A program made the position numbers and the translations under genes. Shown here one piece after another: positions 1 to 9,467 of a stretch of 64,000 bases of DNA; position 1 is the first letter of the stretch; every line of letters starts with the position of its first letter. The notes beneath the pieces were generated by a model that saw nothing but the letters and a program-made list of their open reading frames with translations, was not told the origin of the DNA and did no database searches. The stretch spans positions 1,054,001-1,118,000 of the forward strand of contig OY781061.1 of the NCBI GenBank assembly GCA_963676515.1, in the 5' to 3' direction. The DNA comes from G963667145 sp963676515 [NCBI: Candidatus Cloacimonadota bacterium] (GTDB taxonomy: Bacteria > Cloacimonadota > Cloacimonadia > G963667145).

Positions 1-139
1 GACCAAATCTTTAGGATCTAACACCGCAGTAAATGTGGCAAAAGCTACTATTGATGGATTAAAGAAGCTCAGAACTATCCAAGATGTCTTGAGATTGCGT
101 GGCAAAACTTTGCACGAGCTTGTCAAGGGGAGTGAATAA
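1..139 (+). CDS. rpsE: 30S ribosomal protein S5, C-terminal end (partial)
   Basis: The first 139 bases carry an open frame that enters from the left edge and reads to a TAA at 137-139. Its last 45 residues include [20 protein letters not shown], which matches the C-terminal segment of ribosomal protein S5, a 30S protein involved in decoding accuracy. The stop codon overlaps the ATG of rpmD by one base (TAATG), so the two are probably translationally coupled. The S5-L30-L15-SecY order is the usual spc operon order, which supports the call. Confidence 0.9.
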   Translation, partial: TKSLGSNTAVNVAKATIDGLKKLRTIQDVLRLRGKTLHELVKGSE

Positions 140-321
140 TGGCTAAAAAATTGAAAGTAACTCAGGTTAAAAGCACTATTGGCAGAACCGACAAGGTGAA
201 AGGTACTATCAAGGCTTTGGGTCTTGGTAGAATTAGTCGTAGTAAAGTACACGAAGATAACGCCGTGATTCGCGGAATGATTAATAAAATCGGTTATCTT
301 TTGAAGGTTGAAGAAGTTTAA
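139..321 (+). CDS. rpmD: 50S ribosomal protein L30
   Basis: This 60-residue protein has the L30 signature: KKLKVTQVKSTIGRTDKVKGTIKALGLGRI near the start and MINKIGYLLKVEEV at the end. The length is typical of bacterial L30, a small protein of the large ribosomal subunit. It sits between rpsE and rplO, starts on the last base of the rpsE stop codon, and is 14 bases upstream of rplO. The spacer holds a GGGGTGG Shine-Dalgarno-like stretch serving rplO. Confidence 0.96.
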   Translation: MAKKLKVTQVKSTIGRTDKVKGTIKALGLGRISRSKVHEDNAVIRGMINKIGYLLKVEEV

Positions 322-335
322 ATAGGGGTGGAAAG

Positions 336-773
336 ATGAATTTATCTGATCTCAGCAAACCTGCTTTGAAAAATAAGAAAAGAAGAGGTAAAGGAAGAGC
401 TTCTGGACTTGGCAAGACAGGCGGTAGAGGTTATAATGGTCAAAAATCAAGAAGTGGTGGAAACATCCCAGCTTGGTTTGAAGGTGGCCAAATGCCTTTG
501 CAACGAAGGTTGCCAAAAAGAGGTTTTACCAGTATTAATAAAAAAGAGTATAGGATAGTAAACTTAGGGTCTTTGTTGGCTTTGGAGCTGTCCGACATCA
601 GTGTAGAGCTGATGGAAGAAAAGGGAATTATTCCCAAGAAGTTGTTGCCTGTCAAGGTTTTGGCTGCTGGCGTGGATGAGATGAAAGAGGCTCTAAATGT
701 AGAAGCCAATAAATTTTCAAAAAATGCTAAAAAGTTGATAGAATCTTGTGGTGGTAGCGTAAAGGAGATTTAA
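336..773 (+). CDS. rplO: 50S ribosomal protein L15
   Basis: This is a 145-residue L15, a large-subunit assembly protein. The basic glycine-rich N-terminus (KNKKRRGKGRASGLGKTGGRGYNGQKSRSG) and the PLQRRLPKRGF motif are diagnostic. The length is normal (about 145-150). It lies between rpmD and secY in the spc operon, with only one base between its stop and the TTG start of secY. Confidence 0.97.
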   Translation: MNLSDLSKPALKNKKRRGKGRASGLGKTGGRGYNGQKSRSGGNIPAWFEGGQMPLQRRLPKRGFTSINKKEYRIVNLGSLLALELSDISVELMEEKGIIPKKLLPVKVLAAGVDEMKEALNVEANKFSKNAKKLIESCGGSVKEI

Positions 774-774
774 A

Positions 775-2097
775 TTGCTTAAAAATCTACTAAATGTTTT
801 CAAGATTGCTGAGCTGAAAAACAAAGTCCTTTTTACTGCTTTTATCCTAGTACTTTATAGGCTAGGTGGTTATATCCCTGTACCGGGGATAGACACGACT
901 GCTTTGGGAGAGTTTTTTGCTACTTCGGGCGGAGAGGGTACCTTATTTGGTATGTTCGATATGTTCGTGGGTGGTAACTTCCAAAGGGCTTCTATTTTTG
1001 CTCTGGGAATTATGCCTTACATCACAGCGTCTATCGTGATGCAACTTTTGGGTGGCGTTTTCCCTTTCTTTGAAAAGCTCAAGCACGAAGGAGCCGAAGG
1101 GCAACGAAAGATAACGCAGTACACTAGATACGGAACCCTAATCGTGGGAGTCTTTAACTCTATCGGTATCACAGTTTTTTTGCAAAACTTGTACACTTCT
1201 GCGGGTAAAGCCGTGGTGCCCAATGGTGGACTGATGTTCACTATTGCTGCTGTGACTACTCTTTTGACAGGAACGATGATCATAATGTGGTTGGGTGAAA
1301 GGATCACGGACAGAGGTATCGGCAATGGGATTTCGCTTATAATCTTCGCTGGCATCGTGGTTAGGTATCCGATAGGCTTTTACAATATGGGCAGGATGAT
1401 CTATGCTGGCTCTATGCCGACTAGCAATGTGGTGATTATTTTAGCGACTATCGTGATCGTGACGGGCTTGGTGGTCTATGTAACTCAAGCGGAGAGGAAA
1501 CTCCCTGTGCAGTACGCCAAGAGGATAGTTGGTCGTAAAATCTACGGTGGGCAGTCTTCGCACATCCCGCTGAAGGTGAATACGGCTGGTGTGATTCCGA
1601 TAATTTTTGCTCAAGCGGTAATTATGTTTCCCAAGACTATAGCGGCTTTTTTCAAAGAGAGCGTTTTTATGAACGCTGTCTCCAAAGCTTTTTCGCCTGG
1701 GGCATACACCTATACGATAATTTATGTTCTCTTGATTGTGTTTTTTGCTTATTTCTACACCGCTATCGTCCTCAATCCTATAGAGATGGCAAACAACATG
1801 AAAAAGTTTGGTGGATTTATTCCCGGTAAAAAGCCCGGGAGAAACACTGCCGAGTATTTGAATAGCGTTATCGCGAGGATCACTTTGCCAGGGGCGGTAT
1901 TTTTTGCGATGATAGCTGTGATACCGCAATACCTGATCAACTATACTAACTCGCCGATCTATTTTGGTGGTACTAGTCTGATTATCGTGGTAGGAGTGGC
2001 TTTAGATATTTTGCAGCAACTGGAAGGACAACTAATCTCTAGGCACTATGACGGATTTATGAAGCATGGCAAGATAAGAGGTAGAAGGTCACGGTGA
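775..2097 (+). CDS. secY: Preprotein translocase subunit SecY
   Basis: SecY is the channel-forming subunit of the Sec translocase in the inner membrane. The 440-residue product has ten predicted hydrophobic segments. It shows family landmarks such as YIPVPGID near residue 35, GIMPYITASI, the cytoplasmic RKITQYTRYGT loop and the C-terminal PGAxFFAMIAVIPQ and GTSLLI-like segments. The start is TTG at 775, directly after the rplO stop, since the protein aligns from LKNLLNVFKI. The stop overlaps the GTG start of map by three bases (GTGA), suggesting coupled translation. Confidence 0.97.
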   Translation: MLKNLLNVFKIAELKNKVLFTAFILVLYRLGGYIPVPGIDTTALGEFFATSGGEGTLFGMFDMFVGGNFQRASIFALGIMPYITASIVMQLLGGVFPFFEKLKHEGAEGQRKITQYTRYGTLIVGVFNSIGITVFLQNLYTSAGKAVVPNGGLMFTIAAVTTLLTGTMIIMWLGERITDRGIGNGISLIIFAGIVVRYPIGFYNMGRMIYAGSMPTSNVVIILATIVIVTGLVVYVTQAERKLPVQYAKRIVGRKIYGGQSSHIPLKVNTAGVIPIIFAQAVIMFPKTIAAFFKESVFMNAVSKAFSPGAYTYTIIYVLLIVFFAYFYTAIVLNPIEMANNMKKFGGFIPGKKPGRNTAEYLNSVIARITLPGAVFFAMIAVIPQYLINYTNSPIYFGGTSLIIVVGVALDILQQLEGQLISRHYDGFMKHGKIRGRRSR

Positions 2098-2852
2098 TAT
2101 TGATAAAAAATGAAGCTGAAATAGAAAAAATGCGTGCTGCCAACAAGATTGTTGGCGATTTGCTGGATTATCTAGCGGGCGAATTGCATGCAGGGATGAG
2201 TACTTGGGAGATAAACAAAATCTCCAGAGAGTTTATCTTGGACTCAGGAGCTAAGCCTGCTTTTAAAGGTTATAGTGTTCCGGGATTGCCTCCCTTTCCT
2301 GGGGATGTATGTACTTCGGTGAACTCAGCTATCGTGCATGGAATTCCCTCTAAGAAGAAGATATTGCGAGATGGTGATATTATAGGAGTGGATGTCGGGA
2401 CTTATTTGAATGGTTTTTATGGTGATGCTGCCAGAACTTATGCTATAGGAGAGATTTCTGCTGCGGACAAGAGATTGATGAAAATTACCAAGGAAGCACT
2501 TGACACAGCAGTGGCTATGGCGAGAAATGGTAACCGAGTAGGGGATTTGTCTGCTGCGATAGAGGGTGTGGCTACCAAAAATGGCTATTTCCCTGCAGAT
2601 TATCTTACGGGTCATGGGATTGGTAGAAATTTGCACGAAGATCCTTCTATCCCCAATGTGGGGAGAAAAGGGACAGGAGCTCGTCTAAAAGCGGGAATGA
2701 CTTTGGCGATAGAGCCGATGTTCAATGTAGGAACCAATAAGATAATCGAAAATGGATGGGAATGCTTGGTTGCTGATGGTAGTCGTTCCGCTCATTTTGA
2801 ATACACTATCCTTGTTACTGAGGATGTGGCGGAAATATTAACGATAGGTTAA
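2094..2852 (+). CDS. map: Methionine aminopeptidase type I
   Basis: This enzyme removes the initiator methionine from new proteins. The 252-residue protein shows the five metal-ligand positions of type I enzymes: the two aspartates in [19 protein letters not shown], the histidine in [12 protein letters not shown], and the glutamates in AIEPMF and FEYTILVT. It starts with GTG overlapping the secY stop. It is followed 7 bases later by infA. This secY-map-infA order is common in bacteria. Confidence 0.97.
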   Translation: MILIKNEAEIEKMRAANKIVGDLLDYLAGELHAGMSTWEINKISREFILDSGAKPAFKGYSVPGLPPFPGDVCTSVNSAIVHGIPSKKKILRDGDIIGVDVGTYLNGFYGDAARTYAIGEISAADKRLMKITKEALDTAVAMARNGNRVGDLSAAIEGVATKNGYFPADYLTGHGIGRNLHEDPSIPNVGRKGTGARLKAGMTLAIEPMFNVGTNKIIENGWECLVADGSRSAHFEYTILVTEDVAEILTIG

Positions 2853-2859
2853 AGGGTAT

Positions 2860-3078
2860 ATGGCAAAAGTAGACAATATCGAGATAGACGGAGAAGTAGT
2901 AGAGATTTTGCCTGGCACCAAGTTTCGTGTGAAGCTGGAAAATGGACATGAAGTGATCGCCCATTTGTCGGGAAAGATGAGAATGCATTACATTAGGATT
3001 TTGACGGGAGATAAGTTGAAACTTGAAATATCTCCTTACGATTTGTCTAAGGGCAGAATAATTTATAGATATAAGTAG
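2860..3078 (+). CDS. infA: Translation initiation factor IF-1
   Basis: IF-1 binds the ribosomal A site during initiation. The 72-residue product has the single S1-like OB fold with the family phrases [30 protein letters not shown] and [20 protein letters not shown]. The length is exactly that of typical IF-1. It lies between map and rpmJ. Confidence 0.97.
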   Translation: MAKVDNIEIDGEVVEILPGTKFRVKLENGHEVIAHLSGKMRMHYIRILTGDKLKLEISPYDLSKGRIIYRYK

Positions 3079-3091
3079 TTTGGAGATTAAA

Positions 3092-3205
3092 ATGAAGGTA
3101 AAAGCTTCTGTAAAAAAAATTTGCAAAGATTGTAAAATTGTTGTTCGTAAAGGTGTGGTTAGGGTTATATGCTCTAATCCAAAACATAAACAAAGACAAG
3201 GTTAG
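3092..3205 (+). CDS. rpmJ: 50S ribosomal protein L36 (zinc-binding form)
   Basis: This is a 37-residue open frame starting [15 protein letters not shown] and ending NPKHKQRQG. Cys11, Cys14, Cys27 and His32 form the zinc ribbon of the C+ form of L36, a small protein of the large subunit. The position between infA and rpsM is conserved in many bacteria. GGAG lies at 3082-3085, just upstream of the ATG. Confidence 0.96.
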   Translation: MKVKASVKKICKDCKIVVRKGVVRVICSNPKHKQRQG

Positions 3206-3213
3206 GAGGAAAT

Positions 3214-3567
3214 TTGGCTAATATAGTAGGAGTAGAACTCCCTAAAGATAAAAGAGTGGAGATCGCTTTAACCTATATCTTTGGAATAGGTAAAACTCAC
3301 TCTAAAAAGATTTTATGTGATATCGGTGTAGATGAGAATATTAGAGTAAAAGACCTTTCTATGGAAGATGAGAAAAAAATTAGGGAAGAGATCCAAAATA
3401 AATATGTGGTAGAGGGTGAGCTCAGGACTAGAAATGTGATGGATATCAAAAGATTGATGGGCAACGGCTCTTATCGTGGTTTGCGACATAAAAAAGGTTT
3501 GCCTTGTAGAGGTCAAAACACCAAAAACAACGCAATGACTCGTAAAAAGAGAAGGAAAAAGAGGTAG
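3214..3567 (+). CDS. rpsM: 30S ribosomal protein S13
   Basis: S13 contacts the P-site tRNA and the subunit bridge. The 117-residue product has the helix-two-turn-helix region ([16 protein letters not shown]) and the [19 protein letters not shown] motif. The usual C-terminal NARTRKG segment is here [13 protein letters not shown], more basic than usual. The start is TTG at 3214 after an AGGAGG at 3204-3209. It is followed two bases after its stop by rpsK. Confidence 0.96.
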   Translation: MANIVGVELPKDKRVEIALTYIFGIGKTHSKKILCDIGVDENIRVKDLSMEDEKKIREEIQNKYVVEGELRTRNVMDIKRLMGNGSYRGLRHKKGLPCRGQNTKNNAMTRKKRRKKR

Positions 3568-3569
3568 TA

Positions 3570-3950
3570 ATGGCTAAGAGTGTAAATAAAAAAAAGAAAC
3601 TGAATATTAGTGAAGGTGTCGTAAATATTCATTCCAGCTTTAATAATACTATCGTTACTTTGGCCGACAAATCTGGAAACACCATCGATTGGTCTAGCGG
3701 AGGAGATATTGGTTATCACGGTTCTAAGAAGAACACCTCTTTTGCCGCTCAGTTGGCTGGCAAGAAGATAGGGGAGATGGCTGTAGAGATGGGAATATCT
3801 AGAGTTGGCGTAATAGTCAAGGGTCCTGGTGGAGGTCGTGAGGCTGCTATCAGAGCTTTGAACGCTGCGGGTCTGATGATCACGATGATCAAAGATGTGA
3901 CTCCTGTGCCTCATAACGGCTGTAGACCACCTAAACAAAGAAGGATATAG
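3570..3950 (+). CDS. rpsK: 30S ribosomal protein S11
   Basis: S11 lies on the 30S platform near the anti-Shine-Dalgarno. The 126-residue protein shows the family signature [39 protein letters not shown] and [17 protein letters not shown]. The length is normal. It sits between rpsM and rpsD, with an 8-base gap to rpsD containing GGAGAAAG. Confidence 0.97.
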   Translation: MAKSVNKKKKLNISEGVVNIHSSFNNTIVTLADKSGNTIDWSSGGDIGYHGSKKNTSFAAQLAGKKIGEMAVEMGISRVGVIVKGPGGGREAAIRALNAAGLMITMIKDVTPVPHNGCRPPKQRRI

Positions 3951-3958
3951 GAGAAAGA

Positions 3959-4573
3959 ATGGCTAGATATACAGGTCCTAAGGCGAGAATTTGTAGAAAA
4001 TTTGGAGAGAACATTTTTGAAGCTCCTAAATATGATAAGATTCTGAAGAAGAAAGGGTACGCTCCTGGAGAGCACGGACAAGGGTTTAAGAAGAGAAAGA
4101 GCGAGTACGGTGTACACTTGGAAGAGAAGCAAAAAGCTAGAATGATTTATTGCTTATTGGAAAAACAGTTTCGTGGTTATTTCAAAAAAGCTGCTAAGCA
4201 AGATGGTGTGACAGGTGAAAACTTGTTTAGACTTTTGGAGATGAGATTAGACAATATCGTCTTTAGATTGGGTTTGTCCGCTACGAGAATGCAATCGAGG
4301 CAAGTGGTAACTCATGCTCATGTTACGGTTAATGGCAAAAGAGTAAACATCCCATCTTACCAATGTAAACAAGGTGATGTGATCCAAGTAAAAGAGAAAA
4401 GCAGGAATATGAAAATGTTCTTGGACAATATCGGCAACGGTGCTGTTGACTCTTACCCTTGGCTTACTTTTGATAAGAAGAGTCTGAAAGGCGAAATTTT
4501 AGCTATTCCCACCAGAGAGCAGATTCCAGTTAACATTGATGATCGTTTGATCGTCGAGTTTTATTCTAAATAA
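3959..4573 (+). CDS. rpsD: 30S ribosomal protein S4
   Basis: S4 is a primary 16S rRNA-binding assembly protein. The 204-residue product begins MARYTGPKARICRKFGENIF and contains an S4 RNA-binding domain around residues 93-160 (MRLDNIVFRLGLSATRMQSRQVVTHAHVTVNG). The N-terminus keeps only one of the four cysteines of the zinc-binding S4 type, so this is a zinc-free form. It lies between rpsK and rpoA. Confidence 0.97.
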   Translation: MARYTGPKARICRKFGENIFEAPKYDKILKKKGYAPGEHGQGFKKRKSEYGVHLEEKQKARMIYCLLEKQFRGYFKKAAKQDGVTGENLFRLLEMRLDNIVFRLGLSATRMQSRQVVTHAHVTVNGKRVNIPSYQCKQGDVIQVKEKSRNMKMFLDNIGNGAVDSYPWLTFDKKSLKGEILAIPTREQIPVNIDDRLIVEFYSK

Positions 4574-4588
4574 TATAGGGAAGGTGCG

Positions 4589-5602
4589 ATGAGTTTAATT
4601 ATTCCTATCCAAAATCCTACTAAAGTAGATATAGATGAGTCTACTTATAGCGATACTTTTGTAAAAGTAAATATTAGCCCAATGGAACCTGGCTATGGCA
4701 TTACGGTAGGCAATACGATTCGCAGGGTTTTGCTTTCTTCTATACAGGGTGCGGCTGTGAAGTTTGTGATGATAGAAGGTCTGCATCATGAATTTGCGGG
4801 TATCCCAGGAACTGATACCGATTATGTTGATTTTGTCCTCAAGCTCAAAAGGCTGGCGATTAAATCTACTTCTTTGGAAGATGTCACTTTGGAGCTGAAT
4901 GTTAGTAAGCTTGGAGTGGTAACAGCTGGAGATATTAATACTGGTTCGGAAGTGGATATTATCAACAAAGATTTAGAGCTTTTCGATGTTACACAGGAAG
5001 GCAAAGAGATTAGATGTCAGATTATTGTGGGTGTGAATCGTGGCTTTGTGCCATCCGAAGAGCACGACAACTCTGATTTGCCTGTAGGTTTTATCGCTGT
5101 GGATTCTTTGTTCAATCCTGTTAAGAATGTCTCTTTTATCGTCGAGAACGAAAGAGTCGGCAAAAGAATCGATTTTGATAAGTTGGTGTTAGAGGTTACC
5201 ACCGATGGTAGCATTGACCCCAAGGAAGCTTTTTATACATCTAGTAAGTTGCTGAGAGATTTTTACGACAAGATGATTCGTTTTGAGGTGGAGCCAGAGT
5301 ATGTAGAGAAGCTGGAGATGGATCCTCGCTTGGAGAGAATAGAGAGGTTGCTAGATACCAGTGTGAACGAGATGGAGCTTTCTGTTCGGTCGAGTAACTG
5401 TCTTTTGGCTGCTAAGATCGAGACTGTGCGTGATTTGGTGAGCAAGACGGAAAACCAGATGCTTAGGTATCGTAACTTCGGTAAAAAGTCTTTGGACGAG
5501 ATTAAGAAGCTTCTTTCAGACTTAGATCTTTCTTTGGGTATGAATTTGGAGAAAGTGGAGTCTGAGATCCAAGAGGCTAGAAATAAAATATTGAAAAGGT
5601 AG
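4589..5602 (+). CDS. rpoA: DNA-directed RNA polymerase alpha subunit
   Basis: This is the alpha subunit that nucleates RNA polymerase assembly and contacts upstream promoter elements. The 337-residue protein has the N-terminal dimerisation domain ([23 protein letters not shown] near residue 35) and a complete C-terminal domain with helix-hairpin-helix features ([23 protein letters not shown] ... [15 protein letters not shown]). It has normal length and gene position between rpsD and rplQ. Only four bases separate it from rplQ. Confidence 0.97.
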   Translation: MSLIIPIQNPTKVDIDESTYSDTFVKVNISPMEPGYGITVGNTIRRVLLSSIQGAAVKFVMIEGLHHEFAGIPGTDTDYVDFVLKLKRLAIKSTSLEDVTLELNVSKLGVVTAGDINTGSEVDIINKDLELFDVTQEGKEIRCQIIVGVNRGFVPSEEHDNSDLPVGFIAVDSLFNPVKNVSFIVENERVGKRIDFDKLVLEVTTDGSIDPKEAFYTSSKLLRDFYDKMIRFEVEPEYVEKLEMDPRLERIERLLDTSVNEMELSVRSSNCLLAAKIETVRDLVSKTENQMLRYRNFGKKSLDEIKKLLSDLDLSLGMNLEKVESEIQEARNKILKR

Positions 5603-5606
5603 TAGA

Positions 5607-6068
5607 ATGAGACATAGAAAAAAAGGACGCAAGTTTGGTAGAGAAGCTGGACATCGCAAAGCTTTACTGAGAAATTTGGTGAAGTCTTTGGTGATATCTG
5701 AGCGTATCACTACTACAGAAGCTAAAGCTAAAGAGATGAGAAGTTTGACAGAAAGAGTGATAACTTATGGCAAAAAAGGGGAAATTCATCATCGCAGGTT
5801 AGCTTTTAAAGTGTTGGGCAATAGAGATTTAGTGAAGAAAGTTTTTGATGAGATCGCTCCTCGTTACCAAAATGTAGCGGGCGGTTATACGAGAATCATC
5901 AAAGCTGGATTTCGCAAAGGTGATGCTGCAGCGATGGCGATTATCGAGTTCGTGGAAGAGAAAGAGGGTGTAGTTGCTCCCCAAGAGACGACCACTAAAG
6001 ATGTGAAGCTAGAGAACTTGGCAAAAGAGAGCGAAAAGACTGAAGAAGCGGAAGTTCCTTCAGCATAG
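5607..6068 (+). CDS. rplQ: 50S ribosomal protein L17
   Basis: L17 is a large-subunit protein near the exit tunnel. The first 115 residues match the family ([64 protein letters not shown]). After that comes an acidic tail of about 30 residues ([20 protein letters not shown]), an extension seen in some lineages. It is the last gene of the operon and is followed by a hairpin terminator. Confidence 0.96.
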   Translation: MRHRKKGRKFGREAGHRKALLRNLVKSLVISERITTTEAKAKEMRSLTERVITYGKKGEIHHRRLAFKVLGNRDLVKKVFDEIAPRYQNVAGGYTRIIKAGFRKGDAAAMAIIEFVEEKEGVVAPQETTTKDVKLENLAKESEKTEEAEVPSA

Positions 6069-6084
6069 TAGATAAATCATTATT

Positions 6085-6120
6085 GAAGCCACTTTAAGAT
6101 TTTTTAAGGTGGCTTTTTTA
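6085..6120 (+). terminator. Rho-independent terminator of the spc/alpha ribosomal operon
   Basis: AGCCACTTT pairs with AAGGTGGCT (one G-U wobble) around a short A/T loop, followed by a run of six T. It lies 17 bases after the rplQ stop and 44 bases before the next gene, which is of a different function. Confidence 0.85.
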
Positions 6121-6163
6121 TTTTAAAGATTGCTCTTTTTTGGGGTAATAATTTGATGGAATT

Positions 6164-7147
6164 ATGATTAAAAAATTTCTTATTCTTTTCAGTTTGGGAG
6201 TAGTGCTTTTAGTTTTGTGCTTCAAGTTTTTCGACTTGAGTGGTACTTTGGCACATTATGAAAATATCTCTTACTGGTATTTACCATTGGTTTTCTTGGT
6301 TTTGTGGTTTACGATATATCTGCGAGGCACTAGGTGGAGTTTCCTACTTAAGAAGTTGGTGCCTGTAAGGCGTAAAGAGGTGCTTAAAGTTTATATGATG
6401 GGTGCGGTGATAGATTTCCTCATACCGGTACGAATTTCGGAAATCATCAAATGCAACTATATAAAAAGGCGTTATCGTCTGCCTATCTCCAAGGTGCTAC
6501 CGACGGTGTTTATAGACAAGTTATTCGATGTGTCGCCAATTTTGGTAATCTTGTCGGTGATGCCGTTTTTGGATTATGAGTTCAGCCAAGAGATTTACTA
6601 TGTAGTCTATTTTTTGCTGGGTGTGATTTTGCTTGGGGTTCTCTTTTTGGCTTTTGTCTGGTTTAATGTGGGTTTGGTGATGCGAACCAGAAGAAGATTC
6701 CAAAACAAAAAGATACGGAAAATACTGGCGATGATTTTGCGTTTTGTGAGCGGGTTTCGCAAGCTAGAGTTCTCTTTTTCGCTTTTTTGTAAGATGTTAT
6801 TTTTGTCTTTGTTGGCGATGTTTTTTAATTGTGTGGCTTTTTATTTGTGTGTGCTGGCTTTGCAAATGTCGATATCTTTTGTCGTTGTGTTGCTGGGCTA
6901 CTCTCTGCTTTTTCTTTCTTTTGCAGCTCCCTCTCCACCAGGACAGATGGGATCAAACGAGATTATGGCTTTGATTATTTTTAGTGGAATGCTGGGTCTG
7001 CAAGACAATATGGTGGCGGCAGTAGTGATTTTTTCGCATATTTTTATTGTACTTTTTACTATCGGAATGGGGCTGTTTTTACTCAAAACTTTCAAGAAAG
7101 AGATGATGTTGGCTTTAGCTTTTTTCGAGAGTAAATCTAAAAATTAG
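6164..7147 (+). CDS. YbhN/AglD-type flippase-like integral membrane protein
   Basis: This 327-residue, very hydrophobic protein has about eight predicted membrane segments. It fits the lysylphosphatidylglycerol-synthase transmembrane / UPF0104 family: LRGTRWSFLLKKLVPVRRKEVLKVYMMGAVIDFLIPVRISEIIK early on, IDKLFDVSPIL in the middle, and AAPSPPGQMGSNE near residue 265. Members of this family are proposed lipid flippases or partners of lipid-modifying enzymes. The MprF synthase domain is absent, so lysyl-PG synthesis is not implied. It converges on the minus-strand CapA-like gene, with an 11-base overlap of the 3' ends. Confidence 0.75.
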   Translation: MIKKFLILFSLGVVLLVLCFKFFDLSGTLAHYENISYWYLPLVFLVLWFTIYLRGTRWSFLLKKLVPVRRKEVLKVYMMGAVIDFLIPVRISEIIKCNYIKRRYRLPISKVLPTVFIDKLFDVSPILVILSVMPFLDYEFSQEIYYVVYFLLGVILLGVLFLAFVWFNVGLVMRTRRRFQNKKIRKILAMILRFVSGFRKLEFSFSLFCKMLFLSLLAMFFNCVAFYLCVLALQMSISFVVVLLGYSLLFLSFAAPSPPGQMGSNEIMALIIFSGMLGLQDNMVAAVVIFSHIFIVLFTIGMGLFLLKTFKKEMMLALAFFESKSKN

Positions 7148-8198
7148 TGCCAAGAATCTGGTGGCAGTGCTCTAAAAACTTGTTCATCTTTTCGTAAGAT
7201 GCTTCGTAGCGGAAATATTGTGGATTTTGGGCATACTCTTGTGCGGGTAAAATATTGTAGTACGCTTTCTTTTGGACGAAATATTTTTCCACCCAAATAG
7301 GGATTGGTTCTACTTGGGAGATTTTTACTTTTCCTAAGTTATTTTGCGCAAGCTCTACGCCGAGCATCAGTCCGCCATCGCGGGGGAAAGCTCTTTGGTT
7401 GGAGACGAAGTTGCCCAGAGAGTAAGCCAGGAGGTTGTCTTTTTCCTCTTCCCAGATATATGGCTGGATGGTGTGTGGATGCGAGCCGATGACGATGTCC
7501 GCTCCTTGTGCTAAGAGGAATTGTCCCATCTTTTGTTGGTAGCTGTCTGGAGTGTCTCGATACTCTTTGCCCCAGTGGATACAAATCACGATTTTGTCGG
7601 GGTTTTCTTTTTTCAATTTAGCGATATCTTTTGCTATCTCTTTCCTTTTGGCGTAGCTGACTAGCGGGCTGTATGAGCTGCCATTCGTGAACTGGGTATA
7701 GTTGAGCACGCCGATGCGGATACCGTTTTTTTCGCAGAGGTAATATTTTTGCTCTCCAAGAGATTTCCGCACGCCGATGTAAGGGATACCGAGAGCTTCT
7801 AGTTTGCCCGCAGTTTGTAGCATCCCTTTTTCTTGTCTGTCCAAGATGTGATTATTGCTCAATAAGAAAAGGTCTATGCCCGCTTTTCGGCAAGCTAGGG
7901 CGAGAGCTACAGGAGAGCAGAAGCGTGGGTAACCGCTGTAAGGCTTGCCAGCAAGGGTGGTCTCGAAGTTGGCGATAACCAGATCGTATTTTTGGAATGT
8001 GGGAGCGATTTTCTGGAAGATAGAGGAAAAATCGTAGCGATGCTCTGACTTTTGAGCGGCATCTAATTGTGCTTGATGTGCCATGATGTCGCCCAAAAAG
8101 AGAATTTTGAGAGATTTGTTTTCGGGGATTTTAGAGGAAAGGGCACATCCGCAGAGCATTATTATGGGTAAAAGCAAGTTGAGCGATTTCAGCCTCAT
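7137..8198 (-). CDS. CapA-family metallophosphatase-like lipoprotein
   Basis: The 353-residue product belongs to the CapA (poly-gamma-glutamate capsule synthesis) family, which has a calcineurin-like fold. The metal-site motifs are visible: FLGDIMAH, VIANFETTLAG, LLSNNHILDRQEKGM, ICIHWGKEY and IVIGSHPHTIQPY. The N-terminus MRLKSLNLLLPIIMLCGC is a lipoprotein signal with the modified cysteine near residue 18, so the domain is probably outside the inner membrane. No other capsule genes are nearby, so a PGA role is not supported. The role may instead be cell-envelope phosphoester or polymer turnover. Its start overlaps the stop of the upstream flavoprotein gene by four bases. Confidence 0.8.
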   Translation of the reverse strand: MRLKSLNLLLPIIMLCGCALSSKIPENKSLKILFLGDIMAHQAQLDAAQKSEHRYDFSSIFQKIAPTFQKYDLVIANFETTLAGKPYSGYPRFCSPVALALACRKAGIDLFLLSNNHILDRQEKGMLQTAGKLEALGIPYIGVRKSLGEQKYYLCEKNGIRIGVLNYTQFTNGSSYSPLVSYAKRKEIAKDIAKLKKENPDKIVICIHWGKEYRDTPDSYQQKMGQFLLAQGADIVIGSHPHTIQPYIWEEEKDNLLAYSLGNFVSNQRAFPRDGGLMLGVELAQNNLGKVKISQVEPIPIWVEKYFVQKKAYYNILPAQEYAQNPQYFRYEASYEKMNKFLEHCHQILGTNF

Positions 8199-9442
8199 TT
8201 CTTTCGCTCTCCAGCCAAGTAGCCCGTGGAGAAAGCGATTTGCAGGTTGTATCCTCCAGTGTAGCCATCGAGGTTGATGATTTCTCCTGCGAAATAGAGG
8301 TTGTCGATTAGTTTGGACTGCATCGTTTTGCTGATGATTTCGCTGGTGTTCACTCCACCTTGGGTGATGATAGCTTGCTGGAAGCCATTGTGTCCCGTGA
8401 TGGGTAATTCTAGGTTCTTCATAAGGTGTACCAGCGGTTTGGGCGAACCGAGAGTGCTCAGCTTAGCTTGGGGGTCTAGTTGCAGCTTGGTGAGGAAATA
8501 GGGAATCATCTTGGCGGGTAAGTAGCTTTTTAGGAAGGTGTTAGCTTGCTTTTGCGGATTGGAGTTTACCTCTTGGTTGACCCTCTTCAGAAGCTGATTT
8601 TGGTTTAGAGCTGGTTTGAGGTCGATGCACAGGGTAAGTTTTTCTTTGGCTTGTAAGTGCTGGCAGGCAAGGCGAGAGAGGGTGAGGACGATAGGTCCAG
8701 ACAGCCCATTGTGGGTGAAGAGCAGCTCGCCGAACTCCTTTTGCACTAGAGTGCTTTCGCTAAAAAGTTTAGCCTCGATGTTTTTCAGGGCGAGTCCCTG
8801 CAAAGTGAGGGTGTCTGGAGCGGTGAGAGACACTAGCGAAGGCAAGCAAGGGGCGAGGGTGTGCCCTACAGACTGAGCCAAGCGGAAGCCATCGCCGGTA
8901 GAGCCAGTGGCTGGATAGCTGAGCCCACCTGTTGTTAGCAGGTAGTGCTGAGCTTGGTAAGCGGTTTTCTTGCCAGCTTGTTGGCAGATAATTTTGCATA
9001 TTTTGTTATCTTCTTTTTGCAGAGAGGTGACTTGGCAGTTGCAGACGATTTTGGCCTTCCTTGCCCAGAGGTCGAGAGCCTTGATGATGTCGGAAGATTT
9101 ATCGGAAATGGGGAAGACTCTTTGTCCTTGCTCCGTTTTTAGTGGCGTTTTGAGTTTGCCTTGGAAAAGTTCAATAAGAGCTTGGTTGTCGAAGTGGTAG
9201 AACGCCTTCTTGAAGAAGTTTGGCTTAGGGAAGATGTTCTTCTCGTAATCAGACCAATCTTTAGCGTTTGTAAGGTTGCAGCGACCTTTGCCTGTGATTT
9301 TCAGCTTGCGAGCTATTTTGGGCATTTTTTCCAAGATGAGCACAGATTGTCCCAGTTGGCTGGCTCTGCCTGCTGCCATCAGTCCTGCTGCTCCAGCTCC
9401 TACGACGATAAGATCCCAGATTTTGTTTTCTTGGTGAACCAT
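8195..9442 (-). CDS. BaiN/HI0933-family NAD(P)/FAD-dependent oxidoreductase
   Basis: The 415-residue flavoprotein has a Rossmann FAD site at residues about 10-40 (VVGAGAAGLMAAGRASQLGQ), the family-specific KITGKGRCNLTNA motif, and the C-terminal FAGEIINLDGYTGGYNLQIAFSTGYLAG. These define the HI0933 / BaiN / RdsA group. Members are flavin-dependent reductases with mostly unknown substrates. It lies in a minus-strand run with mgtE upstream (25-base gap) and the CapA-like gene downstream (4-base overlap). Confidence 0.85.
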   Translation of the reverse strand: MVHQENKIWDLIVVGAGAAGLMAAGRASQLGQSVLILEKMPKIARKLKITGKGRCNLTNAKDWSDYEKNIFPKPNFFKKAFYHFDNQALIELFQGKLKTPLKTEQGQRVFPISDKSSDIIKALDLWARKAKIVCNCQVTSLQKEDNKICKIICQQAGKKTAYQAQHYLLTTGGLSYPATGSTGDGFRLAQSVGHTLAPCLPSLVSLTAPDTLTLQGLALKNIEAKLFSESTLVQKEFGELLFTHNGLSGPIVLTLSRLACQHLQAKEKLTLCIDLKPALNQNQLLKRVNQEVNSNPQKQANTFLKSYLPAKMIPYFLTKLQLDPQAKLSTLGSPKPLVHLMKNLELPITGHNGFQQAIITQGGVNTSEIISKTMQSKLIDNLYFAGEIINLDGYTGGYNLQIAFSTGYLAGERKK

Positions 9443-9467
9443 GGTTATCTCCTTTGCTGGAAAAGCT

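Noticed and set aside
7137-8198. Capsule (poly-gamma-glutamate) synthesis locus
   Set aside because: Only a CapA-like protein is present; CapB and CapC homologues are not in the window.
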